Positions 17,614 through 25,991 are shown, numbered from the stretch's first letter. The stretch is DNA of 64,000 bases from an uncultured Thalassolituus sp. (GCF_950066645.1 NZ_CATMFB010000002.1:62001-126000), one strand, 5' to 3'. Made by a program: numbers and translations. The notes: generated from the sequence alone by a model not told the origin.

Positions 17614-19479
17614 ATGACAAGACCGACCGGCAGCAGTGATCTGCCCCTGATCACCAGGACTGTAATGCAGTCACTTCAGCGTGCGCAGCCAACCGAATCG
17701 CCAGCGCAGGAAGGGCAACGCACAGAATTCACAGCCCGGGTGACATCCAGCCAGCCGGCGCCCACTCCTGATTCCGGGTCGCAGAAAGCCAGCACTCCGC
17801 CCCCCGGAGATCGATCCGCCTCCTCACAACCTGATCAGATGCCCGCAGGAAAACCGTCCAGCGGCGACACCCGTCAGCCACCGCATTGGTTACTGACGCT
17901 CACCAGTGGTGGCAAATCCATTCAGGTGAGTAGTGAGCGGCCACTCGCGACAGGAACTCTGGTAACACTGGCCTCTGACAAAGCGATGCCGTCGCTCCTC
18001 AAGGTCATCAGCACCCTGCCTCCCGGCACCCAGGCATCGTCTCAACCGACCCCTACCCAACAGACAGGTGCCCAACCGGGATCAGGTATCGAGCAGAGGC
18101 TCCAGCAGGCCATCAGCCAGTTATTGACCTCCCGCATCCCCTGGCAGCCCAGCGCAGGCGATCCCCGCCAGCCGCCGCCCTCACTGACCTATCAACAGGG
18201 CAACCGTCCTGCAGGCTCGCACAGCCAACTGCAGACACCTTCCGGCACCCCGGGGCCGGTTACCACGGCAATACCCAATCCGATCAGCGGAGCACAGGTT
18301 GCCGTCTCGGGCGAAGCAGCGCTACTGGCCCGACTGCAGCAGGTTACCGCCGCCCTGCCGACGCCCTTACAAGCGCCGCTGAGGCAGTTTACTCAGGCAT
18401 TACCCACCGAGGGGCAACTGTCACAATCAGGGGGGATCCGCAACGCCGTTGAACACGCACCGGTCCACTACGAACGGAATCTGTTTCGGGGTCCTGCCCC
18501 GTCAAACTCGCCTCTGGCACCCGGCCGCGACAGCAGAGACATCGGTCAGATTTTCCAGCAGCTCTGGTCCTCCGCTGCCAGAACTTTGTCGCAGGGAAAA
18601 GGCGAGTCTGCATCTTCAGCCGCGCCTTCTCCTGTTCAGACCGGGAGAAAGGCAACCGGTATTTCGGCGAACAGCACGAATTTATCGTCTGCCGGGACTT
18701 CTCAGGCTCATTCACCTTCGACCACGGCGGGCAAGCCTACCCTGATGCAGTTGATTGCTCAGCTGGGTGGAAAAACAGAGTCGGCGACTCAGCCCCCGGG
18801 CACAGGACCATCACCGGGTGCCATCACTCCGTCGACACAATCTTCTCACCCGGCATTGGTTCCTGCGCCCGTCCTGAGCAACCTGAAGGGGCTGATGATG
18901 CACCTGATTCAGCACTGGCCCGAGGGCGACAGGGGCGGTCTCAGCAGCGGTGCGAATGCATCTGTTCCTCAACCACAGGCTCAGGTCATCGCTGCCGCCA
19001 ACGCTCAGTCGCGCAGTGACAATCTTGCAGAGGTCTTCAGGCTGATACAGCAGGCCGTTGCTCAGACAGAACAGGAGCAGGTCCGGTTGCTGCAGAGCAG
19101 TGACCCGACACCGACCTATATTCCTCTGTTGTGGCGCCAGGGGGATCACATCCAGCAGGCCCAGTTGGGAATCTGGCACCACCCACAAGAAAGAAATACG
19201 CCAGATAAAGAAAAACGCTGGCAACTGACACTGCACTTTGACCTCACTCAACTCGGCCCTCTCGATGTCGAGCTGGATCTGCGCCCGTCTGGCGTATCCG
19301 CAACCTTCTGGTCAGAAAAGCCAGAGACCCTCAGTCAGTTGAATCAGGCCTTACAACCTCTGCGCCGTTCATTAACCGACCTTGGCGCCGACGTCACAGA
19401 GCTGATGGCGCGACATGGTCGTCGCCCGCCCCGCACAGACTCGTTCGTGCGTCAGTCACTGGTGGATATACACACATGA
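17614..19479 (+). CDS. fliK: flagellar hook-length control protein (FliK family)
   Basis: FliK measures hook length and switches the flagellar export gate from hook to filament substrates. The 621-residue product has a long low-complexity part rich in Pro, Gln, Ser, Thr and Gly (about 1-440), as expected of the exported ruler. A C-terminal Flg_hook-type domain covers about 500-605 (LTLHFDLTQLGPLDVELDLR ... LQPLRRSLTDLGADVTEL). ATG 17614 lacks a Shine-Dalgarno and lies where a sigma-28 transcript would begin. ATG 17665 has AGGA five bases upstream and may be the real start (604 residues). The stop overlaps the following FlhB-like gene (ATGA). This may be a second FliK-like protein outside the main flagellar cluster, as no other flagellar genes are in the window. 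Confidence 0.8.
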   Translation: MTRPTGSSDLPLITRTVMQSLQRAQPTESPAQEGQRTEFTARVTSSQPAPTPDSGSQKASTPPPGDRSASSQPDQMPAGKPSSGDTRQPPHWLLTLTSGGKSIQVSSERPLATGTLVTLASDKAMPSLLKVISTLPPGTQASSQPTPTQQTGAQPGSGIEQRLQQAISQLLTSRIPWQPSAGDPRQPPPSLTYQQGNRPAGSHSQLQTPSGTPGPVTTAIPNPISGAQVAVSGEAALLARLQQVTAALPTPLQAPLRQFTQALPTEGQLSQSGGIRNAVEHAPVHYERNLFRGPAPSNSPLAPGRDSRDIGQIFQQLWSSAARTLSQGKGESASSAAPSPVQTGRKATGISANSTNLSSAGTSQAHSPSTTAGKPTLMQLIAQLGGKTESATQPPGTGPSPGAITPSTQSSHPALVPAPVLSNLKGLMMHLIQHWPEGDRGGLSSGANASVPQPQAQVIAAANAQSRSDNLAEVFRLIQQAVAQTEQEQVRLLQSSDPTPTYIPLLWRQGDHIQQAQLGIWHHPQERNTPDKEKRWQLTLHFDLTQLGPLDVELDLRPSGVSATFWSEKPETLSQLNQALQPLRRSLTDLGADVTELMARHGRRPPRTDSFVRQSLVDIHT

Positions 19480-19769
19480 GCATTCCGGATCATCTGTTTG
19501 AAGTCAGTGAAGCCATTGCACTCAGCTATGATGGCGACCAGGTGCCTAAGGTTGCGGCCAGCGGCAGCGACGACCTCGCACAGGCCATCGTACAACTGGC
19601 GCTGGAGCACAATATCCCGGTTTATGAGAATGCCGGGCTGGCGCAGTGGCTGAGCCAGCTGGAGGTGGGAGAAGAGATCCCGGAACAGTTGTACCGGGTC
19701 ATTGCGGAAATTCTGGCGTTTGTCTTTGCACTGGAGGGACGTACGCCGCCCTCCGGAACCGATCAGTGA
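19476..19769 (+). CDS. FlhB C-terminal-domain homologue (FlhX/FhlB type)
   Basis: The 97-residue protein aligns with the cytoplasmic C-terminal domain of FlhB/YscU export switches: 'AIALSYDGDQVPKVAASGSD', 'ALEHNIPVYENAGLAQWLSQ' and 'VGEEIPEQLYRVIAEILAFV' match the blocks that follow the cleavage site in FlhB. The autocleavage motif NPTH is absent (VSEAIALSYD occupies that place), and there is no membrane domain. It therefore resembles the stand-alone FlhX/FhlB proteins thought to stand in for, or interact like, the cleaved FlhB tail. Its start overlaps the fliK-like stop, so the ruler and a switch-domain homologue are made together. The last seven bases overlap the convergent TetR gene. Confidence 0.85.
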   Translation: MSIPDHLFEVSEAIALSYDGDQVPKVAASGSDDLAQAIVQLALEHNIPVYENAGLAQWLSQLEVGEEIPEQLYRVIAEILAFVFALEGRTPPSGTDQ

Positions 19770-20425
19770 GTGTGCTCTGCCTGACGCTCCAGCGAATTCA
19801 GCAGCCACTCAATATGAGTTTCAACGATGTCATCAGGAATCAGATCAACGCCGGACAGCAGTTTCGGCAGCGCTTTGTAGTAGTAAGTGTCTATAAGCCC
19901 GTGGAGCGATGACACAAAAAACAGCGCCAGCTGCTTCTGGCGGGTCTCACTGGCGGAAGCCAGCGCAGGCACGGCATCGGCCAGCATGGTCAGCAGGTGG
20001 GACTGCCATTCTTCTGCCAGGCGATCGACCTGCTGCAGGACATCACGATCCACCAGCTCAGGATCACTCAGACTCAGACGCGGCGGCTGGAACATCAGCT
20101 GATAGTAACCAGGGAAGCGCTGCGCGAACTGAATCAGATGTCCGGCAAAATTGAAGAGTGCTGAGCGAGGGTCAAGGTGCTCAGCCATCTGCGAATTAAT
20201 ATCCAGAAATGCCAGTTCAAAACCACGACGGCGGGTATGAACAAACAACGTTTCTTTGTTCGGGAAGTAGTTGTAGATATTGCTGGCTGTCATGCCAAGC
20301 TGAGAGGCCAGCTTACGCATCGACAGGTGGTGGAAACCGACATCCGCCATCACATGGGAGGCACTGTCCATAATCCGCTCTCGTTGGGCCGCAATCTCTT
20401 CCGGTGTAAACGGCTTCTTTGGCAT
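19763..20425 (-). CDS. TetR/AcrR family transcriptional regulator
   Basis: The 220-residue protein has a TetR N-terminal DNA-binding domain at about 14-60: 'RIMDSASHVMADVGFHHLSM' leads into the helix-turn-helix 'LASQLGMTASNIYNYFPNKE'. The C-terminal ligand-binding half is helical and divergent (HLIQFAQRFPGYYQLMFQPP), so the effector cannot be named. It is transcribed divergently from hemN across a 266-base gap and may control itself or its neighbour. Its 3' end overlaps the FlhB-like gene by seven bases. Confidence 0.88.
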   Translation of the reverse strand: MPKKPFTPEEIAAQRERIMDSASHVMADVGFHHLSMRKLASQLGMTASNIYNYFPNKETLFVHTRRRGFELAFLDINSQMAEHLDPRSALFNFAGHLIQFAQRFPGYYQLMFQPPRLSLSDPELVDRDVLQQVDRLAEEWQSHLLTMLADAVPALASASETRQKQLALFFVSSLHGLIDTYYYKALPKLLSGVDLIPDDIVETHIEWLLNSLERQAEHTH

Positions 20426-20619
20426 ATATCGACCTTAATCACTACTGTTATGTACGCGCCCGCTGGGCACACTGCATGTACATTTCCCAGGCAGCGTCTA
20501 TAAAACGACCAAATCTTTACAAAATCAAGGCCCATTAGAGCCTAATTGGAATGAGAATGAAATTCCCTCGCGACACAACTGACATAGCGGCGCTTTAAGG
20601 GTCCGGTTCAGCCACGCTA

Positions 20620-20633
20620 TTGATATACAGCAA
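20620..20633 (+). promoter_or_regulatory. Anr/FNR-type box upstream of hemN
   Basis: TTGATATACAGCAA matches the FNR/Anr palindrome TTGAT-N4-ATCAA at 9 of 10 defined bases. Its centre is about 32 bases upstream of a weak -10-like TTAGAC (20655-20660), the spacing expected for a class II activator site near -41.5. Oxygen-independent hemN genes are known Anr/FNR targets in pseudomonads. Confidence 0.6.
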
Positions 20634-20691
20634 TAAACGCCCAGACACGAACCGTTAGACTTCCGGTCCTGTTTAACGTGAAGCCTGAATT

Positions 20692-22068
20692 ATGACCGAG
20701 CACCTCATCTGGGACCCTCTGATGGTCCAGCGCTACAACCGGGCGGGTCCTCGCTACACCTCTTACCCGACGGCAATCGAATTCTGTACTGCCTCTGATG
20801 ATGCCAATCAGCGCCGGGCGTTAAGCCAGAGTACCTCGCGTCCGTTATCACTGTACCTGCATATCCCGTTCTGCAGTCACGTCTGCTACTACTGTGGCTG
20901 CAACAAGATAGTGACGCGGAATAAAGACAGGGCCGAACCCTATCTGCAGTGGCTCCTGCAGGAAATTGATCTGAAAGCCGCCCTGGTGCGTCAGGACCGT
21001 GTCGTTGAACAGCTTCACCTGGGAGGAGGAACACCCACCTTTTTTTCGGATGAGCAACTCGACCGGCTGATCACTCACCTGCGTCGACGCTTCCGCTTCA
21101 GTGACGCGGACAGCGCTGATTTTTCAATTGAGATTGATCCCCGGGAGCTTGGCCCTGAGACCCTCAGCACCCTCCGGGCACTCGGGTTTAACCGTGTCAG
21201 CTTCGGGGTTCAGGACCTGGATCCGGACGTTCAGAAAGCTGTTAACCGCATACAATCGCAGGAAATGATCCACCAGGTCATGTCAGAAGCCCGTGCACTG
21301 GGATTCCGCTCAATCAATGTCGACCTGATCTATGGCTTGCCCCTGCAGACGCTGGAGAGTTTTGAACGCACCATCAGAGACATCATTGACCTGCGCCCGG
21401 ATCGTCTCTCTGTCTTTAACTATGCCCCCCTGCCGCAACGCTTTATGCCCCAGCGCAGAATAAACGCGGAAGATCTGCCGGCTCCCGAAGAAAAACTCAC
21501 TATCTTCGGTATGGCGATCAGATCACTCAGCGAGGCGGGCTATCACTATGTGGGCATGGATCACTTCGCCCTGCCCGACGACGAGTTGTCGCTGGCACAG
21601 GCGAAGGGCACGCTGCATCGGAACTTCCAGGGCTACACCACCCACGGAAACTGTGACCTGATTGGCTTCGGAGTATCATCAATCTCCCAGCTCGGCGACC
21701 TGTTTATTCAGAGCCCGGTGGAGCTCGATGCCTGGCAGACTGAGCTTGCCAGAGGTCGCTTACCGACTGCCCGGGAATGTCGCAGCTCCCGGGAAGATGA
21801 GATCCGCAAACGCATCATCATGGGCCTGCTGTGTCACCTGAGCGTGCGTTTCAATGATCTGGATGAAGAATTCGGTATCAACAGCCGTGACAGGTTTTCT
21901 GCCGAACTGGCGCGACTGCAGGGAATGCAGGAAGACGGCCTGCTGATCATAGATAGTGAGGGTATCCAGGTGACGGATGCCGGGCGACTGCTGGTACGAC
22001 AGGCCTGTATGGCCTTTGACGCCTACCGCACAGAGAGCGAACAACCACGGTTTTCGCGGGCCATCTGA
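20692..22068 (+). CDS. hemN: oxygen-independent coproporphyrinogen III oxidase
   Basis: HemN is a radical-SAM enzyme that decarboxylates coproporphyrinogen III to protoporphyrinogen IX without oxygen. The 458-residue length is typical. The iron-sulfur/SAM motif is at residues 61-70 (CSHVCYYCGC), giving Cys61, Cys65 and Cys68 as cluster ligands, and the substrate-positioning N-terminus (YNRAGPRYTSYPTA) is conserved, which separates true HemN from HemW. 'GGGTPTFF' and the C-terminal HemN domain (GFGVSSIS, EDEIRKRIIMGLLCHL) follow. An Anr-type box lies upstream, fitting anaerobic induction. The product supplies haem for the cytochromes matured by the nearby ccm system. Confidence 0.95.
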   Translation: MTEHLIWDPLMVQRYNRAGPRYTSYPTAIEFCTASDDANQRRALSQSTSRPLSLYLHIPFCSHVCYYCGCNKIVTRNKDRAEPYLQWLLQEIDLKAALVRQDRVVEQLHLGGGTPTFFSDEQLDRLITHLRRRFRFSDADSADFSIEIDPRELGPETLSTLRALGFNRVSFGVQDLDPDVQKAVNRIQSQEMIHQVMSEARALGFRSINVDLIYGLPLQTLESFERTIRDIIDLRPDRLSVFNYAPLPQRFMPQRRINAEDLPAPEEKLTIFGMAIRSLSEAGYHYVGMDHFALPDDELSLAQAKGTLHRNFQGYTTHGNCDLIGFGVSSISQLGDLFIQSPVELDAWQTELARGRLPTARECRSSREDEIRKRIIMGLLCHLSVRFNDLDEEFGINSRDRFSAELARLQGMQEDGLLIIDSEGIQVTDAGRLLVRQACMAFDAYRTESEQPRFSRAI

Positions 22069-22069
22069 A

Positions 22070-22639
22070 TCAGTACAGCTCGGGTACCCAGATCTCCCAG
22101 CGCTGATTACGGTATTCCAGGGTCAGAGCAGCTTCAAACGGACGCTGCTTCGATTCCATGCTGCGCCTGAGAGTACGCGCCTGACGCAGAACCGGATCGC
22201 TCAGCCACGATGGCAGATCGCTGACGTACCAGCGCAGCCTGACTTCGGCAAACCAACGCTCTCCCTGCTGTACCACATCCGATACCGAGTCCACCTCGAG
22301 TACCTGACGCATGCCGTAGTACGCGCCTTCATGCGCTTTATCGGCCCATTCATAGGTCCAGTTCATAACCACCCGACGACGTCCGGTGCCAATTTCTTCG
22401 GTCGTGATTTCGCGCTCGCGCGTGACCAGCCCGGCGCTATACAGCGAATCCAGCGTCTGGCCCTCGCGACTCTCCTCCCCCTGCCGGACAGTCAATGGCA
22501 GGCGGAAGGGAGTCCAGTACAATCTTTGACCAATGTATTCACGCTGCAACGCCTCGTGCGCCAGGTTGGGCGTCAGCAGTGGCGCAGCGTGGGACAAAAG
22601 GGGAAACAGTAACAAAAATATCTGTAACAAAGGTTTCAT
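22070..22639 (-). CDS. secreted protein of unknown function
   Basis: The 189-residue product has a signal peptide (MKPLLQIFLLLFPLLSHA) and no family I recognise. The frame is open to 22699, but ATG 22639 is chosen because a perfect GGAGG lies five bases upstream and the signal peptide starts there. The mature protein alternates charged and aromatic residues (MNWTYEWADKAHEGAYYGMR, RWYVSDLPSWLSDP) and ends in a strand (QRWEIWVPELY), suggesting a soluble periplasmic beta-rich fold. It is convergent with hemN, one base away, and divergent from the Pho-box gene olsB. Whether it is also phosphate-controlled is unknown, since the Pho repeats face olsB. Confidence 0.7.
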   Translation of the reverse strand: MKPLLQIFLLLFPLLSHAAPLLTPNLAHEALQREYIGQRLYWTPFRLPLTVRQGEESREGQTLDSLYSAGLVTREREITTEEIGTGRRRVVMNWTYEWADKAHEGAYYGMRQVLEVDSVSDVVQQGERWFAEVRLRWYVSDLPSWLSDPVLRQARTLRRSMESKQRPFEAALTLEYRNQRWEIWVPELY

Positions 22640-22715
22640 AATTACCTCCATCCCCTTAGGATAGCCCCACTTTTTAAAGGGGCTGTGACAGATAAACACG
22701 GAGTAAGGAATGACA

Positions 22716-22744
22716 CTGTCATTCGGCTGTCACATAACTGTTAT
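22716..22744 (+). promoter_or_regulatory. Pho box (three PhoB half-sites)
   Basis: Three direct heptamers, CTGTCAT (22716), CTGTCAC (22727) and CTGTTAT (22738), are spaced exactly 11 bases apart with 4-base AT-leaning spacers in the second gap. The PhoB consensus is CTGTCAT-N4-CTGTCAT, so the first pair is nearly perfect and a third half-site follows. A -10-like TATACG lies at 22751-22756, at the usual distance for PhoB activation of the downstream olsB. Confidence 0.85.
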
Positions 22745-22761
22745 AAAAATTATACGAAGCA

Positions 22762-23538
22762 ATGCAAAACACCGGTGAGCCCATGCCACAATCAAACGCT
22801 CAGATCTGTGCAGAACCAGTCCTCTCTGGCCTGACTGCCCGCATCACGACTGATGTCCGAGAAATCCGCCAGGCGCAGGAACTGCGCTACCGTGTTTTCG
22901 CTGAAGGTATGGGAGCCTCTGTTCAGGGGGCAGCCCATGGCATCGACAAAGATCGTTTTGACGATATCTGCATGCACCTGATCGTTAAAGACAACGAGAC
23001 AGATGCCGTCGTTGCCTACAGCCGCATTTTGACCAACGATCTGGCCGCCCGCGCAGGTGGTTTTTATTCTGCAACTGAGTTTGATCTGAGCCAGGTCCTG
23101 CAGCCAGGACGCTCCTATATGGAAATCGGCCGCACCTGTGTCGACCCGGACTTCCGCAGTGGTGCAGCCATTGGCCACCTCTGGGGCTTCCTTGCCAACT
23201 ACCTGGAAGAACACCGCATTGATTTTCTGATGGGCTGTTGCTCCATCCCCGTCAATGAAGGGTATGAAGAAGTCAGCGCCATCATGGCGTATCTGCGTAA
23301 CAAACACATGACCAGCGAGTCCATGCGTGCTATACCACGTATTCCGGTACCGCAGACAGACTCCACCCTCGATGGCGGGAAGCTGATTCCATCCCTGCTG
23401 AAAGCCTATCTGCGCATTGGTGTCAGAGTGTGTGGCGAGCCGTTTCTGGATTCGGACTTCGGGGTCGCAGACGCCATGATTCTCCTCCGTCGTGAGGACA
23501 TGAATTATCGTTTTCTCAACCGCATCCTGCGCGGCTGA
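22762..23538 (+). CDS. olsB: ornithine N-acyltransferase-like GNAT protein (OlsB family)
   Basis: OlsB moves a 3-hydroxyacyl chain from ACP to ornithine, the first step of ornithine-lipid synthesis, which replaces phospholipid under phosphate shortage. The 258-residue product has the family's N-terminal 'EIRQAQELRYRVFAEGMGA', the core 'YMEIGRTCVDPDFRSGAAIG' and 'HRIDFLMGCCSIPV', all recognisable OlsB blocks. The upstream Pho box strongly supports the assignment. ATG 22762 lies where transcription would begin; ATG 22783 with GGTGAG just before it is an alternative start. No olsA-type partner is adjacent, but two acyltransferases occur at 29627 and 37263. Confidence 0.85.
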   Translation: MQNTGEPMPQSNAQICAEPVLSGLTARITTDVREIRQAQELRYRVFAEGMGASVQGAAHGIDKDRFDDICMHLIVKDNETDAVVAYSRILTNDLAARAGGFYSATEFDLSQVLQPGRSYMEIGRTCVDPDFRSGAAIGHLWGFLANYLEEHRIDFLMGCCSIPVNEGYEEVSAIMAYLRNKHMTSESMRAIPRIPVPQTDSTLDGGKLIPSLLKAYLRIGVRVCGEPFLDSDFGVADAMILLRREDMNYRFLNRILRG

Positions 23539-23551
23539 AATTCCCTCCCCT

Positions 23552-23572
23552 GCCCGACTACGCCAGTCGGGC
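23552..23572 (+). terminator. GC-rich hairpin after olsB, no T-tract
   Basis: GCCCGACT (23552-23559), a five-base loop and AGTCGGGC (23565-23572) form a perfect 8-base-pair stem 13 bases after the olsB stop. No run of T follows, so termination, if any, would not be classic intrinsic. It may instead stabilise the mRNA 3' end. Confidence 0.4.
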
Positions 23573-23619
23573 CAGCTGTGCACTATACTCATAGAGTACA
23601 GACAGATAAGGGGACAGGC

Positions 23620-23955
23620 ATGACTTCCACCACCATCGGCGGTGCCATCAGCACCATCAGCGAATTACTGACTGCACTTGAAACCTGTTACTGGGAATCC
23701 GCGGACTGCGCTGAGAAAGATAACGTCTTCAATCTGCTACAGAGCCTGACCAAAGAATATATCGAGCTGATGAAGCTCAGTGTGCAGGATCACGATTACC
23801 CGTACGAGGTGATCACTATGCCCGTGACCAGTCTGGCAACCCTGCTGGGAGAATTCGCTGAGGTCCACTGCCCGGTGCTACGACGTCTTCAGACCCGGGA
23901 AGAGGTGCAGCACCAGATTCAGGCGCTGCGACACGCCCTGACACCTGTATCCTGA
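23620..23955 (+). CDS. small helical protein of unknown function
   Basis: The 111-residue protein has no signal peptide or membrane segment and no family I recognise. The frame opens at 23578, but ATG 23620 is preferred because AAGGGGA lies eight bases before it and a promoter-like TATACT occurs at 23585-23590. The sequence is mostly amphipathic helix (AISTISELLTALETCYWESA, NLLQSLTKEYIELMKLSVQD) with two cysteines in the first third. It follows olsB after a hairpin and converges on a diguanylate cyclase gene three bases from its stop, so it is probably a single-gene transcript. Confidence 0.65.
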   Translation: MTSTTIGGAISTISELLTALETCYWESADCAEKDNVFNLLQSLTKEYIELMKLSVQDHDYPYEVITMPVTSLATLLGEFAEVHCPVLRRLQTREEVQHQIQALRHALTPVS

Positions 23956-23958
23956 CCC

Positions 23959-24897
23959 TCAGTTAGCGATCAGGCTACGCACTGATGCCAGATCGACAGT
24001 TTCACTGAAGCGGTTTCTGCCGCCGGATTTGGCCGCGTAAAGCGCTTCGTCCGCCGCTTCGATCAGCGTTGTTACTTTATCTTTTGCGTTTGGCTCTGCC
24101 CAGGCGAGCCCCATACTGACGGTGACCCTTGGGTCCGTGTCCGACGCAGCATTCGGAATGGCCATTGCGGCCAGCGCATCCCGGATACGCTCAGCGACAA
24201 CTTTCATACCTTCAAAATGAATCGACGGCAGCACAATGGCGAACTCTTCACCACCGTATCGGGCAACCATATCGCGTGGGCGCTGCGCCTGCTCTTTCAG
24301 ACACTGAGCCACCCGCTTCAGACACTTGTCACCTTCCGGGTGCCCATAGTGGTCGTTAAACCCTTTGAAGTGATCAATATCCACCATGATAAGGCCGATG
24401 TTGCCTTCCTCACGGATTGCCCGACGCCATTCAGCGGTCAGGAAATCATCAAAATACCGGCGGTTTGCAATCTGCGTCAGACCGTCTGTTACGCAGAGTG
24501 CCTCGAGACGACGGATCTCTTCGCGGGTATCGAGAATTCTGCCGATACGCACCCGACACAAAGGCGAACTCAGCGGCTTGCGCAGATACTCACTCGCGCC
24601 CGCAGACAAAGCACCGGTCTCCAGCTCTTCGTCATCCGGCCCCATGACCACCAGACTGATATCCCGGGTAGCAGGGTCATGAGTCCACTGATGACAGAAG
24701 CGCTGCAACTGCTGACCAACAAAGGCATGATCGAGCAGCAGCACATCGGGCTGACGCTCAGGTTCGTGCAGCCAGTATTCGAGCTGTTCCTGATTCATTG
24801 CACTGACGAGTGAAATCCCCTGTCCCAGGGTTTCACCCAACTGTGCCTGAACGGACAGTGTCTCATCCGCAATGATAATGATGGGTTCTGTTCGCAT
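23959..24897 (-). CDS. diguanylate cyclase with N-terminal receiver domain
   Basis: The 312-residue protein should make cyclic di-GMP under phosphorelay control. Residues 4-120 form a receiver domain with an acidic pocket (D11, E12), phospho-acceptor Asp56 (VLLLDH) and conserved Lys107. A GGDEF domain spans about 135-305 with the active GGEEF at 215-219. RPRD at 206-209 is an RxxD inhibitory site five residues before it, so product inhibition is likely. ATG 24897 is preferred over an in-frame ATG at 24954 because the receiver fold starts here. WspR/PleD-like architecture; no kinase gene is adjacent. Confidence 0.9.
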   Translation of the reverse strand: MRTEPIIIIADETLSVQAQLGETLGQGISLVSAMNQEQLEYWLHEPERQPDVLLLDHAFVGQQLQRFCHQWTHDPATRDISLVVMGPDDEELETGALSAGASEYLRKPLSSPLCRVRIGRILDTREEIRRLEALCVTDGLTQIANRRYFDDFLTAEWRRAIREEGNIGLIMVDIDHFKGFNDHYGHPEGDKCLKRVAQCLKEQAQRPRDMVARYGGEEFAIVLPSIHFEGMKVVAERIRDALAAMAIPNAASDTDPRVTVSMGLAWAEPNAKDKVTTLIEAADEALYAAKSGGRNRFSETVDLASVRSLIAN

Positions 24898-25181
24898 AAT
24901 GGAGTATCCAGACCACGTATTCGCGTGAGAATAGTATCGGCCAGCATACCCCAAACTTGCGCTAAGTTAATAAAATTTAACGCTTTTTTACTGGACGCCA
25001 ATTAAATATACGTTTGATCAGAAAAAAGCGGCAGATAACCGTCAGACTTTGCCTGATATGCCACATCCGAACGGAAGTAGCTTGTCCGGATAAGGCCTTT
25101 GTAACGGGTCAAAAGCGAAGTACTTCAGGCTGAGGAAAAAATTGATACACTCCGTGCTTCACAAATGTTCGGAGTGTCCAA

Positions 25182-25991
25182 GTGAGTGCAGCGGTATCCC
25201 ATCGCGGTCGCGTTAAATGTCTGTGGTTTGTCTTTGTTTTCCTGCTGGCAGGATGTGAACAGGACGAATCACTCCCCGAACAGGAAATCACTGAGTTTCA
25301 CCCTCGCAAGGAAGTGACAGAAACCAGCCTCCCGGATTTCTCCCAGATCACCGATGTCTCGCAGAAGAAAGAAGCCTTCTTTGGGTTTCTTCTGCCACTG
25401 ATCGAAGAGGCAAACGCCGAAATTATTCTCGAACGCGAACAGTTGCAGGCCATGCTGAACGCCGAAAAACTGAGTGCCACGGAGAAATCCCGTCTTCATA
25501 CTCTGGTGAAGAAGTACCGGGTGAATACCCTGGGGGCGAAAGCGCAGATCCGCAGACTGCTGGAAAAAGTGAATACCCTGCCCCCCTCACTCGCTATGGC
25601 ACAGGCAGCGAACGAATCGGCCTGGGGCACTTCCCGGTTTGCGACGCAGGGTAACAATCTGTTCGGCCAGTGGTGTTTCACCAAAGGCTGTGGCCTGGTC
25701 CCTGAGTACCGCGCCGACGAGGAACGCCATGAAGTGGCCGTGTTCCGGAACCCTTATCAGAGCGTCCGCTCTTATATGCTGAACTTAAACCGTCACAAAG
25801 AGTATGCAGACTTGCGTGAGATGCGTCATGATGAAATCAGTCAGCTGGGCTACAGCACCGGACTGACACTGGCTGGAGGCCTGACAGGCTACTCCGCCCG
25901 GGGTGAAGAATATGTCGAAGAGTTGCGCAGCATGATCCGCTACAACTCACTGGAACGCTTCGATCACCCCTCGTCAGATCAGCAACCATGA
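25182..25991 (+). CDS. lipoprotein Bax-type glucosaminidase
   Basis: The 269-residue product resembles the Bax/FlgJ-C glucosaminidase group that cuts peptidoglycan glycan chains. The start is GTG with GGAG seven bases upstream. The signal sequence ends in a lipobox (LLAGC), so the mature protein should be lipid-anchored at about Cys24. The glucosaminidase domain covers about 130-260: 'PPSLAMAQAANESAWGTSRF' holds the catalytic Glu, followed by 'NNLFGQWCF' and 'NPYQSVRSYMLNLN', all typical. The preceding ~90 residues are helical and charged. The next gene overlaps its stop by four bases. Its role in wall remodelling follows from the family. Confidence 0.88.
   Translation: MSAAVSHRGRVKCLWFVFVFLLAGCEQDESLPEQEITEFHPRKEVTETSLPDFSQITDVSQKKEAFFGFLLPLIEEANAEIILEREQLQAMLNAEKLSATEKSRLHTLVKKYRVNTLGAKAQIRRLLEKVNTLPPSLAMAQAANESAWGTSRFATQGNNLFGQWCFTKGCGLVPEYRADEERHEVAVFRNPYQSVRSYMLNLNRHKEYADLREMRHDEISQLGYSTGLTLAGGLTGYSARGEEYVEELRSMIRYNSLERFDHPSSDQQP

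Noticed and set aside
17614-18900. Low-complexity P/Q/S/T-rich part of the FliK-like protein as a possible frameshifted or non-coding region
   Set aside because: FliK proteins normally have such a region, the frame is unbroken and a conserved C-terminal domain follows.
20541-20570. Fur-like or TetR-operator-like element GGAAT...ATTCC between tetR and hemN
   Set aside because: Only about 10 of 15 bases fit the Fur core and the inverted repeat is just five bases; not strong enough to list.
24959-24989. AT-rich hairpin followed by six T upstream of the glucosaminidase gene
   Set aside because: It has the form of a weak terminator, but no plus-strand gene lies before it to end, and the stem has a mismatch and a wobble pair in AT-rich DNA.
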